Assembly (NCBI GenBank): GCA_964642505.1
Contig: CAZXQY010000001.1
Span: 5,697 to 69,696 of the forward strand
Source of the DNA: TMED69 sp964642505
GTDB lineage: Bacteria; Pseudomonadota; Gammaproteobacteria; Ga0077536
Direction: 5' to 3'
Length of the DNA stretch: 64,000 nucleotides
A program made the position numbers and the translations under genes. Positions 17,925 through 27,251 of the stretch are shown here, in pieces. Under the pieces are notes generated by a model. That model was not told where the DNA came from, did not search any database, and saw only the letters and a program-made list of their open reading frames with translations. Positions within the stretch are counted from its first letter, which is position 1. Every line of letters starts with the position of its first letter.

Positions 17925-19247
17925 TCACAACACGTACTTCGTTAATTCGTCTTTTTCCACAAGCTTCCCGACATTAGAATCCACGAAATTCGCATCCACT
18001 AAAACGCAATCTTCCACCCGATTCGGGGCAGAGAAAGAGACATCCTCTAAAAGTTTCTCCATAATAGTATGCAATCTTCGAGCTCCTATATTCTCGTTTC
18101 TTTGATTAATCTCGTGAGCACATTCTGCAATTTTCCTAATTCCACACGCAGAGAAATTCAATTTCAACCCTTCTGTCTCCAATAAAGCTGAATATTGCTC
18201 ACTCAGAGAAAAATCGGGTTCAGTTAGAATTAAAACAAAATCCTCTACTGATAAGGGGTTCAATTCAACGCGGTTAGGTAGGCGTCCCTGGAGTTCAGGA
18301 ATTAAATCGGACGGCTTGGCAAAATGAAAAGCTCCGGAGCCGATAAATAAAATGTGATCAGTTCTAATTAGCCCATATCTTGTATTCACGCTACATCCTT
18401 CTACTAAAGGCAATAAATCACGCTGAACGCCTTCTCGTGATACATCCGGAGCGGACACTCCTCCATTGCGAACTATTTTATCTATCTCGTCAAGGAATAC
18501 TATGCCGTTCTGCTCCACATTTTCCACCGCACGACTCCTGATATCATCCTCATTTATCAACTTTCCGGCCTCCTCTTCATAAGTCAGTTTCAGAGCTTCG
18601 CTAACTTTTACTTTACGAACTATCTTTCCGGGATTATTAAGGTTGGATAACATATTGTGTAACTGGTTGGTCATGTCTTCCATTCCAGGAGGAGCCATGA
18701 TTTCCACACCTAAGGTCGGAGTATTTAGCTCTATTTCAATTTCACGATCGGCAAGGCTATTTTCACGAAGCATTTTTCGGAATTTCTGTCTTGTATCTCC
18801 CTCATCCTCCCTGTCACGTTGTTGCTTTGTGGATAGGGGTAAAAGGACATCCAAGACTCGCTCCTCGGCCAAATCCCTAGCCGGCTTCTCCACCTCTAGA
18901 ATCGCTTCATTTCTAGCTATACTGATCGCCCCTTCTGTCAGATCTCTTATTATGGATTCCACATCCCTACCTACATAGCCCACTTCCGTAAATTTCGTTG
19001 CCTCTACTTTTATAAATGGCGCACCAACCATACGAGCTAATCGTCTAGCTATCTCCGTTTTACCCACGCCGGTCGGGCCAATCATAAGGATATTTTTCGG
19101 AGTAATTTCATTGCGTACCGCATCAGACAGTTGAGCTCTCCTCCATCTATTTCTCAGTGCGATGGCTACTGCTCGTTTTGCTGATCCTTGACCAACAATA
19201 TGCTTGTCCAATTTATCTACTATCTGCTTCGGCGTTAAATCTTTCAT
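17925..19247 (-). CDS. hslU: ATP-dependent unfoldase HslU (ClpY)
   Basis: The AAA+ unfoldase ring of the HslUV protease. Walker A is MIGPTGVGKTEIARRLA, Walker B is NGIVFLDEIDKIV, and the pore loop is EVGYVGRDVESI. The family-specific intermediate domain and arginine-finger region (LQGRLPNRVEL) are present. The last residues (DELTKYVL) match the tail that docks into HslV. The start ATG at 19247 gives 440 residues (E. coli 443) and lies 1 nt after the hslV stop. No sigma-32-like promoter was found directly before hslVU. Confidence 0.95.
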   Translation of the reverse strand: MKDLTPKQIVDKLDKHIVGQGSAKRAVAIALRNRWRRAQLSDAVRNEITPKNILMIGPTGVGKTEIARRLARMVGAPFIKVEATKFTEVGYVGRDVESIIRDLTEGAISIARNEAILEVEKPARDLAEERVLDVLLPLSTKQQRDREDEGDTRQKFRKMLRENSLADREIEIELNTPTLGVEIMAPPGMEDMTNQLHNMLSNLNNPGKIVRKVKVSEALKLTYEEEAGKLINEDDIRSRAVENVEQNGIVFLDEIDKIVRNGGVSAPDVSREGVQRDLLPLVEGCSVNTRYGLIRTDHILFIGSGAFHFAKPSDLIPELQGRLPNRVELNPLSVEDFVLILTEPDFSLSEQYSALLETEGLKLNFSACGIRKIAECAHEINQRNENIGARRLHTIMEKLLEDVSFSAPNRVEDCVLVDANFVDSNVGKLVEKDELTKYVL

Positions 19248-19248
19248 A

Positions 19249-19797
19249 TCAATCTTTTTTTTTATCAAGGTTTATTTGCTCTAGAGTAATATTGGTATTG
19301 GTATACACACATATTTCGCCAGCTACACTCATAGCTGTCTCAACAATCGATTTAGCGTCTAACGATGTTTCTAGTAAAAGTGCCCGAGCAGCAGCTCGGG
19401 CATAAGCGCCACCCGACCCTATAGCAATAACATCATTTTCTGGTTCAACTACGTCACCGTTCCCCGAAATCAAAAGTGACTGTCCTTTATCCGCCACTAC
19501 GAGCATTGCGTCCAGCTTTCTAAGAATTCGATCAGTTCTCCAATCCTTCGCAAGCTCTACCGCAGATCGGAGTAAATTTCCTCTTAGCTGATCTAACTTA
19601 CCTTCAAATCTTTCAAAGAGTGTAAAAGCGTCCGCCGTACCTCCGGCAAATCCTGCGAGGACTTCTCCATGATAAAGCCTTCTTACCTTCTTAGCATTTG
19701 ACTTAAAAACGGTATCGCCTACCGAAACTTGACCGTCGCCGGCCATAACTACACTACCCCCAAAACGAACTGATAGAATAGTAGTACCGTGAAACAT
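19249..19797 (-). CDS. hslV: ATP-dependent protease peptidase subunit HslV (ClpQ)
   Basis: The N-terminal-threonine peptidase of HslUV. The sequence begins MFHGTTILSVRFGG, so exposure of the catalytic threonine (in TTI) requires removal of a four-residue leader rather than just Met. Comparable leaders occur in betaproteobacteria and some early-branching gammaproteobacteria. Other signatures are GGTADAFTLFERFE, VELAKDWRTDRILRKL, the GNGDV loop and IAIGSGGAYARAAARALL. Length of 182 is slightly longer than the E. coli protein (176). Confidence 0.95.
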   Translation of the reverse strand: MFHGTTILSVRFGGSVVMAGDGQVSVGDTVFKSNAKKVRRLYHGEVLAGFAGGTADAFTLFERFEGKLDQLRGNLLRSAVELAKDWRTDRILRKLDAMLVVADKGQSLLISGNGDVVEPENDVIAIGSGGAYARAAARALLLETSLDAKSIVETAMSVAGEICVYTNTNITLEQINLDKKKD

Positions 19798-19842
19798 TTA
19801 CTTTCCGTCTTACTGATCTTTACTGACGTCCGTCAATTATAT

Positions 19843-20742
19843 TCATTTGAGATTCCTTCGAGCTCTTGGATGAGCTTTGTCATACACGTTTGACAAATGC
19901 TGAAAATTGAGATGAGTGTATACTTGTGTCGTACTCAAATTGCTATGACCTAACAATTCTTGAACCGCCCTAAGGTCGCCTGATGATTCTAGGATATGGC
20001 TCGCAAAAGAATGTCTCAACATATGTGGATGAACAGTTGTTCCTATACTTAGTACCCGGCCCCACAAGTCCAATCTAGACTGAACTGTCCGGACACTAAT
20101 TCTATTCGCTCTACTACTCAAAAACAAAGATTGTTTATCAGCAGGCTCCTTTACGAAATTATCCCTGATGGACAACCAACGAAGTAAAGATTTCTTGGCT
20201 TGGCCACCGAGGGGCAACAATCTTTCCTTTTTACCCTTTCCCAACACTCTAATTTCGTCTCCTTGAATATCCACGTCTTCTATGTTCAAAGACGTTAATT
20301 CGGAAACACGCAAACCACAGCTATACATGAGCTCAAACATCGCTTTATCCCGTATAAGGATTTTGGAATCCACTCGTCGCGATAATAGAAACGACATCTG
20401 ATCTACATCTAAAACCGCCGGAAGTCGGCTGTTAGACTTAGGGGCTCTGATATCTTTAAAAGGGTGATTAAACACTAAATTTTCTTTTTCCAACCAGTTA
20501 AAAAACCCTCTCAGGGTGGAAAGATTTCTCGAAATAGAGCGCCCTATCATTCCCCCTTCGTGACATTTAGACACAAAAGCTCGAACTTTTTTTTCATCCA
20601 CTTCGGCCCAAGTTATACAACCAGATTTCTTAACAAAATCAACAAACTTATTTAAATCCATTCTGTAATTAGAGACAGTATGTTTTGACAAATTCACCAA
20701 AGTTCTGATGTACTGCTGCGCGGTTTTGTCAAAAAAGTTCAT
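19843..20742 (-). CDS. xerC: Tyrosine recombinase XerC
   Basis: A 299-residue tyrosine recombinase that acts with XerD at dif to resolve chromosome dimers. The N-terminal SAM-like core-binding domain spans residues 1-85. The catalytic domain contains the full set: Arg in YSCGLRVSELTSLN, Lys in LGKGKKERLLP, His/Arg in HPHMLRHSFASHIL, His in LLGHSNLSTTQVY, and the nucleophile Tyr in TTQVYTHL. The dapF-DUF484-xerC order identifies it as the chromosomal XerC rather than a phage integrase. Confidence 0.95.
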   Translation of the reverse strand: MNFFDKTAQQYIRTLVNLSKHTVSNYRMDLNKFVDFVKKSGCITWAEVDEKKVRAFVSKCHEGGMIGRSISRNLSTLRGFFNWLEKENLVFNHPFKDIRAPKSNSRLPAVLDVDQMSFLLSRRVDSKILIRDKAMFELMYSCGLRVSELTSLNIEDVDIQGDEIRVLGKGKKERLLPLGGQAKKSLLRWLSIRDNFVKEPADKQSLFLSSRANRISVRTVQSRLDLWGRVLSIGTTVHPHMLRHSFASHILESSGDLRAVQELLGHSNLSTTQVYTHLNFQHLSNVYDKAHPRARRNLK

Positions 20743-20779
20743 ATTTATAATTTCACCGAATCAATTACAAAACTAATCA

Positions 20780-21466
20780 TTAGTTTCTAAGTATCGGGTC
20801 GAGAGCGAGCACAACTATATCCCTGAGGTGAGACAAAAACTCTATCCTTCCTCCTCCTTCGTATCGTCCTAACTGTGTACTGCCGACCACTAGCACTCCT
20901 TTCCAATCTACCGAAACCATCGGGATAATTACCACCGATTTTATACTTTTTGAACTAAGTTGGAACAACTCTCTATGCTCTTTCTTAACCGGTCCCGAAA
21001 TTGGATCCGTATCGTCAGATTTCGGTTGAACCAATTCCATCAAGCCTAAGCCAACACCGAAATTTGTCACCTCTTTTCTTTTATCTCGAATTTCCATCAT
21101 AATTTCATCCGCCCCAAAATCTCGTTCCATCCTGAGGGAAACCGCATCAAAAACCTCCTCGAGGCTCGCTCTCCCGATCAAGTCCTGAGCCAAGTGGCTT
21201 AACCGAACTGTGAATTCCCAGTTTTTTTCCGCTAGGCCTAAAAGTTTTTTCTTCTCTTCGCCTTGCTCAGAAATCTTGGCTCTTAACACGTTGTTTTGTT
21301 TTTCCAGCAACGAAGTTGCGGAACCCGCCTGATGAGATATCAACAAATTTAGAAGGGTGTCGTTATTTCTCTCAATAAACCATGGATTAGCTTCCAAAAA
21401 TTGCTTTACCTGCGTCTCGTTTATATCGCCGGATAGTTCATCGTTAGAGTTTTTCGGTCGCGTCAT
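20780..21466 (-). CDS. DUF484 family protein
   Basis: A 228-residue protein of the DUF484 family, with a GAF-like C-terminal part. The N-terminal motif VKQFLEANPWFIERNNDTL followed by SLLEKQNNVLRAKI is characteristic. A coiled-coil stretch lies near residues 55-85, and the last 120 residues look like a GAF sensor fold. Function is not known. It overlaps dapF by 4 nt (ATGA) and precedes xerC, the standard gammaproteobacterial order. Confidence 0.9.
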   Translation of the reverse strand: MTRPKNSNDELSGDINETQVKQFLEANPWFIERNNDTLLNLLISHQAGSATSLLEKQNNVLRAKISEQGEEKKKLLGLAEKNWEFTVRLSHLAQDLIGRASLEEVFDAVSLRMERDFGADEIMMEIRDKRKEVTNFGVGLGLMELVQPKSDDTDPISGPVKKEHRELFQLSSKSIKSVVIIPMVSVDWKGVLVVGSTQLGRYEGGGRIEFLSHLRDIVVLALDPILRN

Positions 21467-22293
21467 ATGACAATTGTTCCCTCAAAAATATGATTAGCAG
21501 GCCCAGTCATCTTAAGGTCACCAGCCATGTCGCCGTCCCATTCAATAAGTAAATCACCACCAGTTTGTCTAACATTGACAAACGAGCTAAGTTTTCCCCA
21601 TTTAAAACCGATTGCAACAGCAGCACAGGCACCCGTGCCGCATGCTGGAGTCTCGCCAACCCCTCGCTCCCAGACTTTCAGATTTATAAGAGATTCACTG
21701 ACAAACTCACAAAATCCAACATTTACTCCGTTTTGAAAACCCGCCCCACCCTGTATTTTCTTTCCTAACTTTTCAACGTCCGTATCTCCCAACGATTTTA
21801 CTTCAACAACGGCGTGCGGGTTTCCCATCGAAACGGCCCCATAGCTTATCTCCTCGCCGTCGGAGTAGAATCTGTATCTATCCAGAGCGACTTTTCCTAC
21901 AAGACCAACTTTTTCTGGAACGAAATTTGGATTACCCATATTAACCCTGACCATATTTTCAGAAAGAACATCTCCATAATAAAGATTACCCCCGATTTCT
22001 GCGCACGCCCGGTCAGCAATATCGTTTTTCCTGTTCAAATATAAGATAACGCATCGAAGACCATTACCACAGTGATCTGCTAGGGTACCATCAGCATTCA
22101 CCACCTTGTACGAGAAATCTGCCAGTTTACTGTCAGCCTCATCAATTAGGAGTATTTGATCGCAACCGATCCCTATCCGTCTATTAGCAATTCTAATTAA
22201 CTGATCCGATTGAAATTTAAAATTCTCCCCCCTTATATCTATTATTACAAAGTCATTACCAAGACCTTCCATTTTTGTAAATTTGAAAAGCAC
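21463..22293 (-). CDS. dapF: Diaminopimelate epimerase
   Basis: Converts LL- to meso-diaminopimelate for lysine and peptidoglycan synthesis. Both catalytic cysteines are present: DHCGNGLRCVI (general base/acid near residue 75) and GETPACGTGACAAVA (near 220). The N-terminal signature is FTKMEGLGNDFVIID. I start at the GTG at 22293 (LFKFTKMEGL): it has GGAG about ten bases upstream and lies 4 nt after the mscS-like stop. A longer reading from 22362 would intrude into that gene. 276 residues, family-typical. Confidence 0.94.
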   Translation of the reverse strand: MLFKFTKMEGLGNDFVIIDIRGENFKFQSDQLIRIANRRIGIGCDQILLIDEADSKLADFSYKVVNADGTLADHCGNGLRCVILYLNRKNDIADRACAEIGGNLYYGDVLSENMVRVNMGNPNFVPEKVGLVGKVALDRYRFYSDGEEISYGAVSMGNPHAVVEVKSLGDTDVEKLGKKIQGGAGFQNGVNVGFCEFVSESLINLKVWERGVGETPACGTGACAAVAIGFKWGKLSSFVNVRQTGGDLLIEWDGDMAGDLKMTGPANHIFEGTIVI

Positions 22294-22297
22294 GCCC

Positions 22298-23374
22298 TTA
22301 TTTCTCCATACCTGGCCCGTGCAGATGCACGGTAGACGTGGGAAAAGCAGCTTCAGCTTCATTTTGTTCTATAATTTCTAAAATCCTCAACATGATACGA
22401 TGTTTGGTTTCGTGAAACTCAACCCAATCGACACTTTTTGTGTAAGCATAGATAAAAATATCAAGAGAAGACGGAGCAAAATTATTTAGGTTAACGATTA
22501 TGGTTTGGTCCGAATCGACTTCTGGATGGTTTTTTAACATGTCGCGTAGCTGACTAGTAATATCCGAAACTTTCAAAGCATCTTCATAGCGAACTCCGAT
22601 AGTCTGATATATGCGTCTGTTAGTCATTCTAGACGGATTTTTTACTACGATTTGAGTAAACAACGAATTGGGAATGTAAAGCGGCCTTTTGTCAAAAGCC
22701 CTTATAATGGTCAAGCGCCAACCTATATTCTCGACCACTCCTTCAATTTCCCTATCGGGTGAGCTTACCCAATCTCCTATCGCAAAAGGTCTATCCAGGT
22801 GAATCATCAATCCACCAAAGAAATTAGCTAGTAGATCTTTTGCCGCAAAACCAACCGCCAATCCACCAACCCCTCCAAACGCTAAAAGTCCCGAGACGCT
22901 ATAACCAAGCGATTGAGCTATAACTAACATTGCAGTGATGGCGACCGACAACCTTAATAGTCTTGCAACCGCGTGAACAGTCGTTTTATCTATCGGTTCT
23001 TTTTTAGCTAGCCGATCGACCAAATATTGTCTTTCTCCTAACTTTACGCATCGTACGACAAACCACGCTAAAATTGCGATCACACTAACATCTAGCACAG
23101 ATTGAAAAAAAACAGAACTTCCGAGAGAAGGGTCGCCTGGTATAAAAGATACCGCTACCGAGGCACCTAAAACCCAGATCGCCGCCCTCAACGGACCCTT
23201 AGCGGCATCAATTAAAACATCATCCCAATAGGTTTTTGTTTTCTTAAGTTGGTGATACAAACGACGTAATAGTTTCCTTTGTAAATAATCGATTACGAGA
23301 GTGAAAAATATTACGGCAAAAACCTGATACACCCAAAAGTCTTCAAGAACCAAGGCGGACAACTTTTGAATCAT
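22298..23374 (-). CDS. MscS-family small-conductance mechanosensitive channel
   Basis: A 358-residue membrane protein of the MscS family, which releases osmolytes on hypo-osmotic shock. Four or five transmembrane helices occupy residues 15-175. The pore helix is GLLAFGGVGGLAVGFAAKDL, followed by the beta domain opening NFFGGLMIHLDRPFAIGDWV and by EIEGVVENIGWRLTIIRAFD. The C-terminal cytoplasmic vestibule ends in FPTSTVHLHGP. It is the longer YbdG/YnaI-like form, with extra N-terminal helices. It precedes dapF by 4 nt; I know of no functional reason for that pairing. Confidence 0.9.
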   Translation of the reverse strand: MIQKLSALVLEDFWVYQVFAVIFFTLVIDYLQRKLLRRLYHQLKKTKTYWDDVLIDAAKGPLRAAIWVLGASVAVSFIPGDPSLGSSVFFQSVLDVSVIAILAWFVVRCVKLGERQYLVDRLAKKEPIDKTTVHAVARLLRLSVAITAMLVIAQSLGYSVSGLLAFGGVGGLAVGFAAKDLLANFFGGLMIHLDRPFAIGDWVSSPDREIEGVVENIGWRLTIIRAFDKRPLYIPNSLFTQIVVKNPSRMTNRRIYQTIGVRYEDALKVSDITSQLRDMLKNHPEVDSDQTIIVNLNNFAPSSLDIFIYAYTKSVDWVEFHETKHRIMLRILEIIEQNEAEAAFPTSTVHLHGPGMEK

Positions 23375-23422
23375 AGTATTTTCCCAGCCAACTACTTTCA
23401 GAAATTGGGTCTTATATTAACA

Positions 23423-24451
23423 TTAAGTCCCGCCGATAGCTTTCAAATTAGCCTTGGCTCTAACCCAATTAGAATCGCGAGATAGGGATAGAGTTTCTCG
23501 GGACGATTGTTTACTACGCATTTTTTCCAACCTATTGCTTCCCAGGGTTTCAGAGCTTCGTAGAATTTGAGAATCAAGGACCTGTTCTACCCCAGACCTA
23601 TTATTACACAGCAGTAAGCTGTCACAACCAGCTTCCAACGCTATACTAACCCTCTCTACGTATGAATCACTGACCGCCGCTCCCACCATATTTAAGTCAT
23701 CGCTAAATATTACTCCATTGAACCCCATTTCTTGTCGGAGAATACGGCCCATCCAAATTTCTGAATAACCGGCTACTCTATCGTCTACCTCGGAATACAG
23801 CACGTGGGCCATCATAATCCCCGCGAGCCCTACCTTCATAATACTCCGGTAAGGTAAAATATCCTTAGACATTATCTTCGTTAACGGCCTATCGTCGACA
23901 GGTAAATCAAAATGGGAATCTTCAACTATTAATCCATGACCCGGGAAATGCTTAGCCACCGCAGACATACCGCATGAGTTTAATGTCTCAACATAAATGG
24001 ATGCTAAAACTGAAACGATTTCTGGGTGAGAATGAAAGGCTCTGTTCCCAATTACACTACTTCTATGATCTTTTAGGTCCACCACAGGAGAGAAGCTAAA
24101 ATCTATACCTACGTCCAGGAGCTCACTAGCCATAACCCAGGCATGGTCACGAGCAAGACCTTTGCTCCATTCAGGATTTTTTTCATATTGATCACCAATC
24201 AAAGAAAGGGGTGGCAGCGTAGAAAACCCTTCTTTGAATCTTTGGACTGACCCTCCTTCTTGATCTACTCCTACCAGTAAAGACGGCGACCGGACCGCAT
24301 GTATTTGTCGCACCAAATCCCGCAGTTGATCACAATTTTCAAAGTTTCTACTAAATAAAATAATCCCTCCTACGAACGGATGGTTTACCAACTCTTTCTC
24401 TTCAGATGAAATCTCAAATCCGTCTAAATCAATAAACAAGCGACCACCCAT
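23423..24451 (-). CDS. nagZ: Beta-N-acetylhexosaminidase NagZ
   Basis: Cytoplasmic family-3 glycoside hydrolase that removes GlcNAc from anhydro-muropeptides during peptidoglycan recycling. The TIM barrel shows VGGIILFSRNF, LVGVDQEGGSVQRF, the catalytic loop VAKHFPGHGLIVEDSHFDLP (His/Asp dyad), and GFNGVIFSDDLNMVGA with the nucleophile Asp. No signal peptide. I use the ATG at 24451 (MGGRLFIDLDGFEI), which aligns with the family start; a GTG at 24478 would add nine residues. It follows a YkuD-domain gene by 35 nt, so the two are likely cotranscribed. Confidence 0.93.
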   Translation of the reverse strand: MGGRLFIDLDGFEISSEEKELVNHPFVGGIILFSRNFENCDQLRDLVRQIHAVRSPSLLVGVDQEGGSVQRFKEGFSTLPPLSLIGDQYEKNPEWSKGLARDHAWVMASELLDVGIDFSFSPVVDLKDHRSSVIGNRAFHSHPEIVSVLASIYVETLNSCGMSAVAKHFPGHGLIVEDSHFDLPVDDRPLTKIMSKDILPYRSIMKVGLAGIMMAHVLYSEVDDRVAGYSEIWMGRILRQEMGFNGVIFSDDLNMVGAAVSDSYVERVSIALEAGCDSLLLCNNRSGVEQVLDSQILRSSETLGSNRLEKMRSKQSSRETLSLSRDSNWVRAKANLKAIGGT

Positions 24452-24486
24452 TATTTTTGAACTCTCAATAGAAACCACCCGTCATA

Positions 24487-24975
24487 TTAATCTATTATTT
24501 GCACTAGCGTACCGATTTCTACTAAGTCGAAAAGCTCGATAACATCTTTGTTGTTCATCCTGACGCACCCTGCTGATCCCGCTACACCAAGTGGAATAGA
24601 GTCTGGGCAACCGTGGATATAGATATACCTAGATTTAGTGTCGACTCGGCCACCTTTGTTAAACCCATCTTCCAAACCGGTCAGCCAAAGTATACGAGTT
24701 AAAATCCAATCCCTATTAGGATTTTTCTGAGCCAATTCCTCTGAGTATAGTTCATCCGTAACCCTACGACCGACAAAAACAGTATTGACTGCCAGGCCAT
24801 CTCCTATTTTTTCAATAACGGCATGGAGTCCTAGCGGAGTACAACCAGTATCAAGCTCTTGGCCCGGGCCATTAAACGCAGTAGAGACAGAATACTGGAA
24901 GTTCCCCGCAGATGTTTTACAATTAAGTAATTGTAACGAAAGGTCGATAATGATACTTGATTTTTCTCCCGACAT
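24487..24975 (-). CDS. Cytoplasmic YkuD-domain (L,D-transpeptidase/carboxypeptidase) protein
   Basis: A 162-residue YkuD-fold enzyme. The catalytic cysteine motif is complete: YIHGCPDSIPLGVAGSAGCV followed by RM. There is no signal peptide or membrane anchor (it begins MSGEKSSIIIDLSLQLLNCK), so it should act in the cytoplasm, unlike periplasmic L,D-transpeptidases. Immediately downstream is nagZ, a cytosolic peptidoglycan-recycling enzyme. A cytosolic YkuD protein of Vibrio (LdcV) is an L,D-carboxypeptidase that trims recycled tetrapeptides. The same role is my inference here; family assignment is firm, the reaction is not. Confidence 0.85.
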   Translation of the reverse strand: MSGEKSSIIIDLSLQLLNCKTSAGNFQYSVSTAFNGPGQELDTGCTPLGLHAVIEKIGDGLAVNTVFVGRRVTDELYSEELAQKNPNRDWILTRILWLTGLEDGFNKGGRVDTKSRYIYIHGCPDSIPLGVAGSAGCVRMNNKDVIELFDLVEIGTLVQIID

Positions 24976-25020
24976 CTTAATTCTTCAATTTGATTAACGG
25001 CATTAGTCTAAACGATCTGC

Positions 25021-26355
25021 TCATCTTCCGAAAAAACCGATACACTCAAAGTGGGAAGTCTGCGGAAACATGTCAAGAACCCCTACTTCACTTAGTTTAA
25101 AGCCGTGCACCTGGGCCAATATCCCCGCATCTCGAGAAAAAGTGATCGGGTTGCAAGAGACGTAGAGTAGTCCCTCAATTTTTCGGAAATCCATATTTTC
25201 AAACACCGCTCTCGCGCCACTGCGAGGTGGGTCTAGCAATATTTTGTTCGCGTCGCTAATATCAACGGACTTCAATTCGGAGATATTCTCCAAATCAATG
25301 GATCTGAATGAACAGTTACTTAATTTATTTAGATCTGCGTTCATTTCAGCTCTGCGAACCATCCTTCCATCAATCTCAAAACCAATAACTTTCGCACCTC
25401 GAGCGGCCATTACTAGAGAGAAATTTCCTATACCACAATAAAGGTCTAGTATCTGATCTCCTCTCTCGGGGTGCAGACATTCTAATACTTTTTGTACCAT
25501 AGCTTCATTTACTTTTGAATTAATCTGGGTGAAATCAGTCGGTGCGAAATTCATGACAACATCACCCAAATTGTAAGACAAAGATTTAGGTTTTTCTTCA
25601 ATTGCAGATATTGTGTCTATCCCATCACTCTGAAGGTAAAACTCCAACTTGTGTTTACGTCCGAAGCGCTTCAAGACAGATAAGTCTTCCAAATTCATAG
25701 GAGCTAGATGTCTGATAATAATCGCCACCACGTCCTTGGTGATCGCTACTTCCAATTGTGGTATTTGGTTCGCAATACTTAACCCCTGTATAAGTATTCT
25801 GAGCTGCATTATTTTTTTTCCAACCCGCGGATCTAAAATCTCACACTCTGTCGAATCCGTAACGAAACCTTTAGATTTCTCCCTGAAACCCACAACCACA
25901 CCGCTTTTTCCGTTTACCCACTTCACACCTAGGCGCGCTTTTTTTCTGTAGCCCCATTGCTCACTAACGATCGGGTGAAATATAATATTCGGTGTAATAC
26001 CAGCCTGACGTTTAAGCATTTCCAGCAGAACATTTTGTTTATGAGATAGCTGAGCTTTCTCGTCCATATGTTGCAGACTACAACCTCCACAAACCCCGAA
26101 ATGGCTACATCGAGCCACAACTCTCTTCTCGCTACTCACTAAAATTTGGACAGTTTCAGCCTCGTCAAACTTTGATCTTTTTTTTACAATTTTAGCTAAT
26201 ACCCGTTCACCTGGTAACGCACCATGAACAAAGACGGTCTTTCCGTTCCTTTTCCCAACACCGCGGCCTTCATGAGAGAGATCTAATATATCTAATTGGA
26301 AATATCCACCTTTTTGAGGAACTTTACACTCAGAATATTTCAATTGGAATTCCAC
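25021..26355 (-). CDS. rlmD: 23S rRNA m5U1939 methyltransferase RlmD
   Basis: Methylates U1939 of 23S rRNA. An N-terminal TRAM domain (residues about 18-75) is followed by the [4Fe-4S] cysteine set: CSHFGVCGGC plus the later Cys in STECEIL. The methyltransferase domain shows ILDLYCGIGNFSLVMA (SAM motif I), LDPPRSGAR (motif IV) and YVSCNPITFSRD with the catalytic Cys. Length of 444 fits the family (433 in E. coli). Its start overlaps the end of the upstream exonuclease gene by 16 nt, so the two are translationally linked. Confidence 0.94.
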   Translation of the reverse strand: MEFQLKYSECKVPQKGGYFQLDILDLSHEGRGVGKRNGKTVFVHGALPGERVLAKIVKKRSKFDEAETVQILVSSEKRVVARCSHFGVCGGCSLQHMDEKAQLSHKQNVLLEMLKRQAGITPNIIFHPIVSEQWGYRKKARLGVKWVNGKSGVVVGFREKSKGFVTDSTECEILDPRVGKKIMQLRILIQGLSIANQIPQLEVAITKDVVAIIIRHLAPMNLEDLSVLKRFGRKHKLEFYLQSDGIDTISAIEEKPKSLSYNLGDVVMNFAPTDFTQINSKVNEAMVQKVLECLHPERGDQILDLYCGIGNFSLVMAARGAKVIGFEIDGRMVRRAEMNADLNKLSNCSFRSIDLENISELKSVDISDANKILLDPPRSGARAVFENMDFRKIEGLLYVSCNPITFSRDAGILAQVHGFKLSEVGVLDMFPQTSHFECIGFFGR

Positions 26356-27119
26356 TCTGTTAAAAACTCGTAAAAATGATTCTTCTCTGAGGTTTCTAAA
26401 AACGATTTTGTTACACCGACTTCTTCTTCAAATCTATTTTGATCGATCCGACCTCTCATAAGTTCAAAACGCAAATACACCAGCCAGGTATTCAGAACAT
26501 CTGTTTCACAATAATTCCGAATACCGGCTATATCTCCACTAGCATATCTACCATAAACATCAGATCCAGAAATCCCAGTCTTACCAGGAAAGGCCATCAA
26601 AGAAGCAATGTCGTCCAAAGAGGCAAAGGCTCGCGGCTGATACCCGGCGAGCACGTCCATCAAATCTAAGTGCCTCCGATGATAGCGAGACAAGTAGTTA
26701 TCAAATCGGAAAGATTTTTCTTCAGTCCCGTCTTCCCAATACCTAAAACAAACTACCTTATTCAACATCGCTCGGTAGTGCAGGACAGGAAGATCAAAAC
26801 CACTACCGTTCCAAGAAACTAGAGTCGGAGTATATTTATCCAACCCATCAAAGAACCTTTGAATAATATCGGACTCGGAGGACGCTTCCTCTCCCAGAGA
26901 CCAAACTAGGAATTTTTCGTGATTTCTGATCGCCACGGAAATAGCAACTACTTTTTGCAAATGATGCCGAATGAAATCGGAAGCACCTTTTGTTTCCTGA
27001 CGTCTCTTGGTTAGCATTGCAAGAGCGACTTCCGAATCAGTCAAGTCACCAAAGTCCCAAATCTTTCGGGCACCCTGCGTATCAGGAATAGTCTCTATAT
27101 CAAATACTAGGACATTCAT
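26340..27119 (-). CDS. PolB-related DEDD 3'-5' exonuclease
   Basis: A 259-residue protein of the predicted 3'-5' exonuclease family related to the proofreading domain of PolB. Motif Exo I is VLVFDIETIPD, Exo II is PTLVSWNGSGFDLPVLHYRA, and Exo III lies in CETDVLNTWLVYLRF, so the acidic metal ligands appear intact. The substrate in the cell is unknown. The pairing with rlmD is common in gammaproteobacteria. The gene is preceded by a 132-nt gap with no obvious regulatory motif. Confidence 0.88.
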   Translation of the reverse strand: MNVLVFDIETIPDTQGARKIWDFGDLTDSEVALAMLTKRRQETKGASDFIRHHLQKVVAISVAIRNHEKFLVWSLGEEASSESDIIQRFFDGLDKYTPTLVSWNGSGFDLPVLHYRAMLNKVVCFRYWEDGTEEKSFRFDNYLSRYHRRHLDLMDVLAGYQPRAFASLDDIASLMAFPGKTGISGSDVYGRYASGDIAGIRNYCETDVLNTWLVYLRFELMRGRIDQNRFEEEVGVTKSFLETSEKNHFYEFLTEWNSN

Positions 27120-27251
27120 AATTTCATTTTACTCGAATGGAAGCTCCCAGAGACAAGAGCTAAACTCTTGATTTTTGCTAGCATTGACCGGCGAATAAAA
27201 AAACCACTTTAAACGTAACTACCAGCCACTTGGAAAATTTTACTTCTGAGC

